This document shows, in pieces, positions 1 through 5,103 of a stretch of 7,131 bases of DNA. The translations under genes were made by a program, and so were the position numbers. This DNA comes from CAYRGG01 sp964423745 (GTDB lineage Bacteria; Pseudomonadota; Gammaproteobacteria; Competibacterales; Competibacteraceae), in NCBI GenBank assembly GCA_964423745.1, contig CAYRGG010000115.1, positions 1 through 7,131 on the forward strand, in the 5' to 3' direction. Position 1 is the stretch's first letter; each line of letters starts with the position of its first letter. Below the pieces are notes generated by a model that did no database searches, was not told the origin of the DNA, and saw nothing but the letters and a program-made list of their open reading frames with translations.

Positions 1-1
1 C

Positions 2-136
2 CAGAGCACCCTTGGCGGCACCCAAGAGGTGCAAACCGCTGCCGCCGAGCTCGCCCAGATGGCAGCCCAGCTACAGCAGTTGGTGGGGCGTTTTCGGGTC
101 GAGGGTCAGCGGATGAGGAGTGCCCAAGCGGCTTGA
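2..136 (+). CDS. C-terminal end of a methyl-accepting chemotaxis protein (5' end outside window)
   Basis: Only the last 44 residues and the TGA stop are present. The frame is open from the window edge and reads an Ala/Gln-rich amphipathic helix, including AAAELAQMAAQLQQLVGRF, then a polar tail ending RSAQAA. That heptad-like helix followed by LVGRFRV is the usual end of a chemoreceptor signalling domain, after the four-helix hairpin that contacts CheA and CheW. Such receptors sit in the inner membrane and relay ligand or redox state to the flagellar or pilus kinase. No C-terminal NWETF-type CheR/CheB docking pentapeptide is seen. Sensor domain, membrane segments and the signalling tip lie outside the window, so ligand and receptor class cannot be given. 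I see no clear rho-independent terminator after it. Confidence 0.82.
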   Translation, partial: QSTLGGTQEVQTAAAELAQMAAQLQQLVGRFRVEGQRMRSAQAA

Positions 137-217
137 GGAAAATAACTTTTAGCAAGGAGCCCGGATGGTGTATAACGACATCTGGGTGAATCTACTTTAT
201 TTTAGGCTTTACTTCTT

Positions 218-430
218 TTATTGCTGCTCATGTTGATTGTGATTTTCAGCAGCCGCTTTTTCACGAATGGTGGGTAGATGTTTCAGCAGATCTGGCAAGG
301 CTGTCTGTATCGTCTCCCAAACTACATCTAGGTTGATATCGAAGTAGCCATGTGCGATACGGTTGCACATACTTTTCATATTCCGTCACATGAGATCGGG
401 ATGTTTATCGAGGAATTTGGAATAGCATCT
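218..430 (-). pseudogene. Remnant of a HepT-like (DUF86) toxin/ribonuclease gene
   Basis: Read on the minus strand from 430 down to the TAA at 218-220, the frame gives a recognisable C-terminal half of a HepT/DUF86 protein: KFLDKHPDL, then a stop, then NRIAHGYFDINLDVVWETIQ and a polar tail. HepT proteins are HEPN-fold toxins paired with a MNT nucleotidyltransferase antitoxin. The usual RN-x3-HxY active-site motif is altered: the expected Arg before NRIAHGY is Cys. A TGA (386-388) sits where relatives usually have Trp (HPEIPW), and TAG (431-433) ends the similarity upstream. The longest intact piece starts at an ATG (377-379) and would give only 53 residues. The N-terminal half and the MNT partner gene are absent, their place being taken by the toxin-antitoxin pair on the other strand. 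Family assignment is by recognition of these motifs; the loss of function is inferred. Confidence 0.7.
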
Positions 431-433
431 CTA

Positions 434-522
434 AAAAAATGTTATGGTCGTTACTAATCGGGTAGAGACAGAAGGACAATAGGAAAAAACTTTGGGATTA
501 GCCTTGCAGTAGATAAAAATAT
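434..522. other. AT-rich spacer between HepT remnant and antitoxin
   Basis: This completes the gene-free stretch 137-583, whose other contents are the HepT remnant and the inverted repeat. I see no coding frame, tRNA or clear repeat here, nor in 137-217. A possible -35-like TTGCAG (504-509) lies 17 bases before TATTGT (527-532), a weak -10 match overlapping the inverted repeat at 523-542, so the antitoxin promoter may lie there. Confidence 0.4.
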
Positions 523-542
523 TAACTATTGTTGTATAGTTA
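523..542. promoter_or_regulatory. Inverted repeat upstream of the antitoxin, candidate operator
   Basis: TAACTAT (523-529) and ATAGTTA (536-542) are perfect reverse complements separated by TGTTGT. The site lies about 40 bases before the antitoxin ATG and overlaps a weak possible -10 element. RHH antitoxins of the ParD kind repress their own operons by binding short palindromes at exactly such positions, so an autoregulatory operator is a reasonable inference. The AT-rich setting raises the chance of a random palindrome. Confidence 0.45.
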
Positions 543-583
543 TTATTATTTGTGATGTACTTTGATGAAAGTAGGGAAAAGCA

Positions 584-850
584 ATGCCTGAAACGCTGAA
601 AAACACGAGTTTTGCCTTAGGTAACCATGACCGGGCATTTATCACTGATATGGTCGAAAATGGTCGTTTTGGCAATCGCAGCGAAGTGGTAAGAGCGGGC
701 TTGCGTCTTTTGCAAGACTATGAAAACAATCAAAGGTTGCAGCGTCTACGGACACTGATAGCCGAAGGCGATGCCGACATTGAGGCAGGGCGTGTCAGTG
801 AATACGCCAATGGGGACGATCTATTTCAAGAGATTGTTGATGAAGGATAA
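584..850 (+). CDS. ParD-like ribbon-helix-helix antitoxin
   Basis: An 88-residue acidic-tailed protein, a normal length for ParD-type antitoxins. Residues about 8-45 form the ribbon-helix-helix: a short strand (TSFAL), a first helix, then GRFGNRSEVVRAGLRLLQD, which closely follows the G-R-[FY]-G-[NS]-x-SEVVRAGLRLL signature of the type II antitoxin ParD/CC2985 group. Residues about 46-88 are charged (EGDADIEAGR...DEG) and would be the partly disordered tail that wraps and neutralises the toxin. The dimer binds DNA and should repress its own operon, probably through the inverted repeat at 523-542. A modest purine-rich ribosome site (TAGGGAAA) lies before the ATG. An ATG at 565 in another frame encodes only eight codons. 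The toxin frame follows after five bases, the usual antitoxin-first layout. Confidence 0.88.
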   Translation: MPETLKNTSFALGNHDRAFITDMVENGRFGNRSEVVRAGLRLLQDYENNQRLQRLRTLIAEGDADIEAGRVSEYANGDDLFQEIVDEG

Positions 851-858
851 GACCAATT
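844..858 (+). promoter_or_regulatory. Ribosome binding site and ATT start of the toxin
   Basis: AGGA (844-847) sits inside the last codons of the antitoxin gene, eight bases before ATT (856-858). That is ideal Shine-Dalgarno spacing for a start at 856. ATT stands exactly where an ATG is expected for a full-length ParE-like toxin (then AAA CCG TTA, K-P-L). By contrast TTG at 901 has no convincing ribosome site. This favours either rare ATT initiation or an ATG lost by a single G-to-T change. Confidence 0.5.
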
Positions 859-1161
859 AAACCGTTACGGCTCATCATCACAGACAGGGCAAAAGCGGAC
901 TTGCGGAGTATTTATAATCATCTCAAGAAAGAGAACCCTAATGCTGCTAGAACCTTCACAAAAGATCTGGTCGATAAGCTTCATAGTTTGGCCGCTGAGG
1001 GTGTGACGGGTTCCCCTCGGGACTGGGTCAGCGTCGGGTTACGATGCTTCCCATATCGGGAGCGCTGCTTTTATTTCCGTATCGTAGATGACAGAATGAT
1101 GGTGATGCGTATTCTGCATGGCAAGCAGGATGTTACAACACAGGACTTTCCCGAAAAATGA
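856..1161 (+). CDS. RelE/ParE-family toxin with a non-standard start
   Basis: From ATT at 856 the frame gives 101 residues, the normal size for a ParE toxin. The N-terminus reads KPLRLIITDRAKADLRSIY, the first beta strand and start of the helical hairpin (ParE: xLxxxxxAxxDLxxIxxY). The C-terminal core holds GLRCFPYRERCFYFRIVDDR and RILHGKQD, the family's closing strands. ParE proteins poison DNA gyrase, while RelE relatives cleave ribosome-bound mRNA; the target cannot be decided here. A conventional start is first available at TTG 901, which would give 86 residues lacking the first strand and so probably a non-folding product. It forms an operon with the antitoxin, five bases downstream, and shares its transcript. 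Either ATT initiation keeps toxin output very low, or the toxin is silenced by start-codon loss. Homology confident, activity not. Confidence 0.8.
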   Translation: MKPLRLIITDRAKADLRSIYNHLKKENPNAARTFTKDLVDKLHSLAAEGVTGSPRDWVSVGLRCFPYRERCFYFRIVDDRMMVMRILHGKQDVTTQDFPEK

Positions 1162-1190
1162 TCCATATTATGGGCGCTACGTGGTTGACG

Positions 1191-1214
1191 TCCTCCCCGT
1201 CATGAATGACGAGG
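1191..1214. repeat. Hairpin 1 of the IS-like remnant
   Basis: CGTCAT (1198-1203) and ATGACG (1206-1211) form a perfect stem, extended by TCCT/AGGA across a CCC bulge. Its plus-strand sequence from 1195 to 1224 is repeated imperfectly at 1449-1476. Confidence 0.7.
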
Positions 1215-1249
1215 ATTCCTACGGTGACTGAAATGCAACTGCCTAACAG

Positions 1250-1261
1250 CCACTTCGGTGG
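1250..1261. repeat. UUCG-type tetraloop hairpin
   Basis: CCAC-TTCG-GTGG is a compact stem with the very stable C(UUCG)G tetraloop if transcribed from the plus strand; the minus strand gives CGAA. It lies between the two larger hairpins and supports a structured-RNA origin for this region. Confidence 0.5.
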
Positions 1262-1314
1262 GTTCTTGCTTCGACGAGACTGCCCAGGGGAGAAGGCGTG
1301 GTTTTTGCCGATCG

Positions 1315-1335
1315 ACTCCCGCAGTGGGGAGTTTT
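1315..1335 (+). terminator. Terminator-like hairpin within the IS-like remnant
   Basis: ACTCCC (1315-1320) pairs with GGGAGT (1327-1332) around a six-base loop and is followed by T residues through 1335. This could end the toxin-antitoxin transcript on the plus strand, but the U-tract is short, and the hairpin may instead belong to the folded RNA of the element. Confidence 0.35.
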
Positions 1336-1437
1336 ACGGTTTTGAACCAACGCCCAACTCCCCCAGGTCTCATGTTCTCTCTGCAAGCGTTACTTTTGGC
1401 CCGCCCGGCCATAGGTCTTGTGACACTTTGAAGTATA

Positions 1438-1479
1438 GCGCCTTATATCCCCGCCGTGAATGGCAGGGTTCTACGGCGC
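1438..1479. repeat. Hairpin 2 of the IS-like remnant
   Basis: An outer stem GCGCC (1438-1442) with GGCGC (1475-1479) encloses CCCCGCC (1449-1455) paired with GGCAGGG (1462-1468), with one mismatch. The core repeats hairpin 1. Between the two copies the pair T1200-A1209 is replaced by C1454-G1463, a compensatory change that keeps the stem. Confidence 0.65.
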
Positions 1480-1541
1480 ATTGGATAAATTCACGCCTTG
1501 ATAAAAGTTCGCGTTTTGTTTTTCTGTATCCGCAATGCCGT

Positions 1542-1570
1542 TTGGAGTAATACGGGAATTTCTCTATATA
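1542..1570 (+). promoter_or_regulatory. Possible sigma-70 promoter for the cyclase gene
   Basis: TTGGAG (1542-1547) and TATATA (1565-1570) are separated by exactly 17 bases. The -35 matches the consensus at only three of six positions and the -10 at four. It lies about 65 bases before the cyclase start, in a stretch with no other gene, and would make the cyclase independent of the toxin-antitoxin operon. Confidence 0.3.
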
Positions 1571-1587
1571 TCTTGCCCTTTTACACT

Positions 1588-1635
1588 AGGAGGTTTTTCA
1601 GGGCGCAGGTTTTTTAGATGCAACAGGTCTGTTGA
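1588..1635 (+). promoter_or_regulatory. Cyclase leader with a five-codon upstream ORF
   Basis: ATG at 1618 begins M-Q-Q-V-C and ends at TGA 1633-1635, directly abutting the cyclase ATG at 1636 and in the same frame. CAGG (1606-1609) precedes the mini-ORF by eight bases, and ACAGG (1623-1627) precedes the cyclase start by eight. A perfect AGGAGG at 1588-1593 has no start codon at working distance. The arrangement permits translational coupling or re-initiation, or may be a chance remnant. Confidence 0.35.
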
Positions 1636-4600
1636 ATGCGGTGCCTTAAATGCTCACATGTAAACCGACCAACTGCTCGCTTTTGTGAAGCGTGTGGCAA
1701 TCCCCTCAAAAATACTGCCGCCGCTGGCCTATCCGACATCTCCGAAGCCGCAGGGGAACGCCGTCAGCTCACAGTGATGTTTTGCGATTTGGTGGGCTCG
1801 ACGGCCCTTTCCGAGCGTCTTGATCCCGAAGATTATCATGAAGTATTGCGTGCCTACCAAACCACCTGTAGCGAAGTCATTCGCGATTTTGGTGGTTATA
1901 TCGCACAGTATTTAGGGGATGGCCTGCTGGTTTACTTTGGTTATCCATTGGCCCATGAAGACGATGCCAAGCGGGCGGCAAAAGCCGCTCTAGGTATTTT
2001 GACGGCCTTGGACCAGCTCAATGTAAACCTGGAACAAAACCTTAACTTAGCAGTACGTGTGGGCGTACATACAGGAATGGTGGTGGTGGGCGCCCTGGGA
2101 ACCGAATCAGACGGGGATCAACTCGCCTTAGGGGAAACCCTTAACATCGCGGCACGCTTGTTAACTATAGCTGAGCCAAATACGATTGTGGTTACGGCGG
2201 CTACTTACCAGTTGATCCAAGGGTCTTTCCAATGTCAGTCGTTAGGCGCCCATGCCTTAAAAGGCATCTCTAAACCGGTGCCTTTATATGAAATACTCAA
2301 GGAGACCGACAACCGCGAGTCTTTAAAAATTCTGCCCGGCACATTAACGCCTTTAGTAAACCGAACCCAAGAGCTGCAGCAGTTACAACATCGCTGGTTA
2401 AAGGTTAAACAGGGAGAAGGGCAGGTTGTGCTCATCGACGGAGAACCCGGCATCGGTAAAACCCGTCTGGTTATGGCTATGCAAGATTGGTTACAAGAGG
2501 AAGCCCATACACGTCTTATATGCCGTTGCTACTCCTATTATTCCCATAGCGCCTTACATCCTGTCATCGAGCTATTACAAAAGAAGCTAGATCATGGTGG
2601 AGAAATCTCTCACCAGAATCGTCTGGCACAGTTGGAGCAAAACTTAGCTCCCTACGCCGTTTCTTTGCAAGAGTTAGCGCCGTTATTGATGCCATTGCTG
2701 TCAACATCTTTCACCTATCGGCATACCCCGTTTACCCAAGCCGCTGAGCAGCAAAGACAAAAGACATTGCAGGCCCTGGAAACCCTGGTGTTTGCTTTGG
2801 CCCTGTATCGACCGCTACTGTTGGTGGTGGAGAATCTACATTGGGTTGATCCCTCTACCCTGGAGTTACTAGGTCGCCTTATCAAGGGAGCAAAAACAAG
2901 GCGTATGCTAATCATCGTGACTTACCGACCTGGATTTTCTATTCCTTGGGCTGCTGCTCCCCAGTTTGGCCGACTTTCCCTGACCCGTCTATCGCAGACA
3001 GGCGTGGCAAGCATCGCAAAGCATGTGGCGGGCAAGCAAACCCTACCGGATGAATGGCTCGATTATATTGTCACCAAAACAGACGGTATACCCTTGTTTG
3101 CAGAAGAACTCACAAAAACCCTCACCGAGGTGGGTTTAGATGGGGCTTTGCAGAACGTCCAACAAGGATCTGTGTCCCAGGCTCAACGGGCCATTCCCGT
3201 CACCCTGCGGGATTCCCTTATGGCCCGTCTGGATCGACTTACCACAGCTAAGAATGTCGCCCAACTTGGCGCCGTGTTGGGACGCGAGTTTAGTTACGAG
3301 ATGTTACGGGCTATTTGTTCCCTTGATGAGACCACCTTAAAGCAGGAACTGGCTCGTTTAACCGACGCGGAACTACTGTATCCTCAGAATGACCCACCGC
3401 GCACGCGATTTGTTTTTAAACATGCGCTGATTCAAGACGCCGCCTATGAATCGCTGCTAAAAAGGCAAAGAAAGCTTTACCATCAAAGAATCGCAAAAGC
3501 TTTGGAAGAGCAATTCCAAGAGACAAGCGCCACGCACCCGGAGCTGGTCGCCCACCATTACACTGAGGCAGGCTCCTCGGAAAAAGCCATCGTTTACTGG
3601 CAAAAAGCGAGTCAAAAAGCAATAAGTCGGTCGGCTTACAAGGAAGCAATCGCGCATCTTAATAAGGCGTTGGCGCTGTTTGAGACGCTGCCTGAAACAC
3701 GCCCATACATCCAACGGGAATTAGAGCTGCGGACCAGTTTAGGGACAGCATTAATCGCCACGAAAGGTTTCGCTGACCCAGTCGTAGAAAAAACATACCG
3801 ACGGGCTCTCGAGCTCTGCAAAGGTACACAGCAGTCTTTTGCGCTTTATCAAATATTGCTGGGTTTATCTCGTTTTTATTTTATTCGAGGTGAGTTAAAT
3901 ACAGCGCGGGATATGGGAGAGCGGTTGCTGGCGCTGGCAAAAGATCTCGATGATCCCACCCTACCACTGATGGAGGGACACCGTGCCTTGGGCTCAACAT
4001 TGCTACAACGAGGAGAGTTTGTCCAGGCAAAAGCTCACTTGGAAAAGGCCATTGCTCTCTATGGGGCGAGTAAACAGCATGCTCCCCGGTCTCTTTTTTG
4101 GGCCGACCCTGGGGTGGTTTGCCTATCTTTTGCCGCCGAGACCCTCTGGTCCTTGGGTTATCCGCAACAGGCCCTAGCAAAGAGCCAGCAAGCTATTACT
4201 CAGGCTCATGCCCTGGCGCATCCTTTTTCCCTCACCCATGCCCTGGCCCTGTCTGCTTGGTTGCGCCGACAACGGGGTGAGCTTGCAGAGTCAAAGAAAG
4301 GCGCAGAGCAAGTCATTGCTCTTGCTAGCGAACACGACTTTCTTTTCTATTTAGCCACGGGAACGGTGCTAAAAGGCTGGGCCATGGTGGAAGAAGGGGA
4401 GGGTGAGCAGGGGATGGCGCAAATTCGCGAGGGTTTGCAAGCCTATCAAGCCATGGGCGCTAAGCTGATACTGGCCAGTGGTTGTTATATGTTAGCTGAT
4501 GCTTATCAGAAAATAGGTTGTGTACAAGAAGGCGTGGAATCCCTTGCCCAGGCATTGGCCTTGGTTCAGCAACATGGCGAGCATTTCTGGGAAGCAGAGT

Positions 4601-4881
4601 TACATCGTCTTAAGGGGGACTTGCTTCTTCGGCAATCGACATCTCAGCAAGCGCAAGCAGAAGCCTGTTTTAAAAAAGCCATTGATTTGGCCCGTCGCCA
4701 ACAAGCAAAATCCTTGGAATTGCGGGCGACAAAGGGTTTGGCTCGGCTTTGGCAGCAGCAAGGTAACAGAAAACAAGCTTACGGAATACTGAAAACCCTC
4801 TATGATTGGTTTCAAGAAGGGTTAGATACCGCTGATTTAAGGGAAACCAAAATATTGCTTGAAGCGCTAAAGCATGAGTAG
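1636..4881 (+). CDS. Zinc-ribbon / class III nucleotide cyclase / ATPase / TPR regulatory protein
   Basis: A 1081-residue cytoplasmic protein; no signal peptide or membrane segment is seen. Residues 3-20 form a zinc ribbon (C3, C6, C17, C20). Residues about 42-222 are a class III adenylate/guanylate cyclase homology domain: metal-binding D51 in FCDLVGST and D95 in YLGDGLLVYFG, transition-state N170 and R174 in ETLNIAARL. The base-selecting Lys and Asp of typical adenylate cyclases are replaced by Q91 and L163, so the substrate is uncertain. Residues about 240-560 are a STAND/AAA-like ATPase with Walker A GEPGIGKT (269-276) and Walker B LLLVVENLHWVD, where N400 replaces the usual Asp. From about 600 to the end are TPR-type helical repeats (THPELVAHHY, then AIAHLNKALALF and others). 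This order is common in large multidomain bacterial regulators. Start at 1636 is the first ATG after the in-frame TGA at 1633. It appears to be a single-gene unit. Confidence 0.9.
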   Translation: MRCLKCSHVNRPTARFCEACGNPLKNTAAAGLSDISEAAGERRQLTVMFCDLVGSTALSERLDPEDYHEVLRAYQTTCSEVIRDFGGYIAQYLGDGLLVYFGYPLAHEDDAKRAAKAALGILTALDQLNVNLEQNLNLAVRVGVHTGMVVVGALGTESDGDQLALGETLNIAARLLTIAEPNTIVVTAATYQLIQGSFQCQSLGAHALKGISKPVPLYEILKETDNRESLKILPGTLTPLVNRTQELQQLQHRWLKVKQGEGQVVLIDGEPGIGKTRLVMAMQDWLQEEAHTRLICRCYSYYSHSALHPVIELLQKKLDHGGEISHQNRLAQLEQNLAPYAVSLQELAPLLMPLLSTSFTYRHTPFTQAAEQQRQKTLQALETLVFALALYRPLLLVVENLHWVDPSTLELLGRLIKGAKTRRMLIIVTYRPGFSIPWAAAPQFGRLSLTRLSQTGVASIAKHVAGKQTLPDEWLDYIVTKTDGIPLFAEELTKTLTEVGLDGALQNVQQGSVSQAQRAIPVTLRDSLMARLDRLTTAKNVAQLGAVLGREFSYEMLRAICSLDETTLKQELARLTDAELLYPQNDPPRTRFVFKHALIQDAAYESLLKRQRKLYHQRIAKALEEQFQETSATHPELVAHHYTEAGSSEKAIVYWQKASQKAISRSAYKEAIAHLNKALALFETLPETRPYIQRELELRTSLGTALIATKGFADPVVEKTYRRALELCKGTQQSFALYQILLGLSRFYFIRGELNTARDMGERLLALAKDLDDPTLPLMEGHRALGSTLLQRGEFVQAKAHLEKAIALYGASKQHAPRSLFWADPGVVCLSFAAETLWSLGYPQQALAKSQQAITQAHALAHPFSLTHALALSAWLRRQRGELAESKKGAEQVIALASEHDFLFYLATGTVLKGWAMVEEGEGEQGMAQIREGLQAYQAMGAKLILASGCYMLADAYQKIGCVQEGVESLAQALALVQQHGEHFWEAELHRLKGDLLLRQSTSQQAQAEACFKKAIDLARRQQAKSLELRATKGLARLWQQQGNRKQAYGILKTLYDWFQEGLDTADLRETKILLEALKHE

Positions 4882-4894
4882 GTTTTGTATCATC

Positions 4895-4921
4895 CCTGGA
4901 TTCCGTTGCACTTCATCCAGG
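4895..4921. terminator. Inverted repeat just after the cyclase stop, possible transcript end
   Basis: CCTGGAT (4895-4901) and ATCCAGG (4915-4921) are perfect 7-base arms around a 13-base loop, starting 14 bases after the cyclase TAG. The downstream stretch is AT-rich but has no proper T-run, so it is at best an atypical terminator. Confidence 0.4.
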
Positions 4922-4922
4922 C

Positions 4923-4949
4923 TACTTAATAATTATTTCTTTATTAGTA
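4923..4949. repeat. AT-rich imperfect inverted repeat
   Basis: TACT-T-AATAA (4923-4932) pairs with TTATTAGTA (4941-4949) apart from one bulged T. It is weak thermodynamically. It could contribute to 3'-end processing of the convergent genes or be chance in AT-rich DNA. A further small one is TGGCA/TGCCA at 4968-4982. Confidence 0.3.
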
Positions 4950-5030
4950 ACTGCTCACTCATCATGCTGGCAGGGATTGCCAAAATTCAATTGCCATGGA
5001 GGGTAGTATAGGTTTTCATTAGCCCTTAGC

Positions 5031-5069
5031 GTCCATGGCACTGGATGCTCGCCAGTCCATGGCGAGCAT
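5031..5069. repeat. GTCCATGGC repeat with a 10-bp perfect hairpin
   Basis: GTCCATGGC occurs at 5031-5039 and again at 5055-5063. ATGCTCGCCA (5045-5054) and TGGCGAGCAT (5060-5069) are perfect 10-base reverse complements around GTCCA. It stands 35 bases beyond the stop of the minus-strand cytochrome gene, so it could end or stabilise that transcript. There is no T-run on either side, and it looks more like a REP-type dispersed palindrome than a standard terminator. Confidence 0.55.
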
Positions 5070-5103
5070 GACAGGAGAGTGAGTAGTCACCTTTGCCAAA
5101 ATA

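Larger units (their letters stand above)
1185..1479 (-). mobile_element. Remnant right end(s) of an IS200/IS605-superfamily element, no transposase gene
   Basis: On the minus strand this stretch has a stop-terminated frame with tnpB-tail-like features (KQEPTEVAV ... RRNPRHS then stop) and ends in a hairpin followed by GGGGAGGACGTCAA. Right ends of many IS200/IS605 and IS1341-type elements finish with a GC-rich hairpin and TCAA, and the 3' end of tnpB overlaps the guide (omega) RNA. A second hairpin of the same design lies at 1438-1479, with the tail frame RRTLPFTAGI then stop and TTCAA soon after. No zinc-finger, RuvC or TnpA frame is present up to 1635. I infer debris of one or two elements, or a short non-autonomous derivative. 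The plus-strand frame at 1206-1550 is taken as a shadow. An orphan omega-RNA of the HEARO/IscB type is the main alternative. The boundaries are approximate. Confidence 0.5.

Noticed and set aside
901..1161. TTG 901 as the true toxin start
   Set aside because: It would remove the first beta strand (KPLRLIITDRAKAD) that is clearly encoded upstream, and it lacks a good ribosome site; kept only as an alternative.
1191..1479. A CRISPR array from the repeated hairpins
   Set aside because: There are only two imperfect copies 254 bp apart, with no regular repeat-spacer spacing and no cas genes.
1206..1550. A 114-residue plus-strand open frame between the toxin and the cyclase
   Set aside because: It runs straight through the hairpins of the IS-like remnant, has no ribosome site, and its product shows no recognisable domain; GC-rich structured DNA explains the open frame.
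3881..4180. A 99-residue minus-strand frame inside the cyclase gene
   Set aside because: It is antisense to the well-supported TPR region and shows no recognisable domain.
4895..5069. A tRNA or small RNA gene in the convergent intergenic region
   Set aside because: The inverted repeats do not fold into a cloverleaf, and no promoter-terminator pair is visible.
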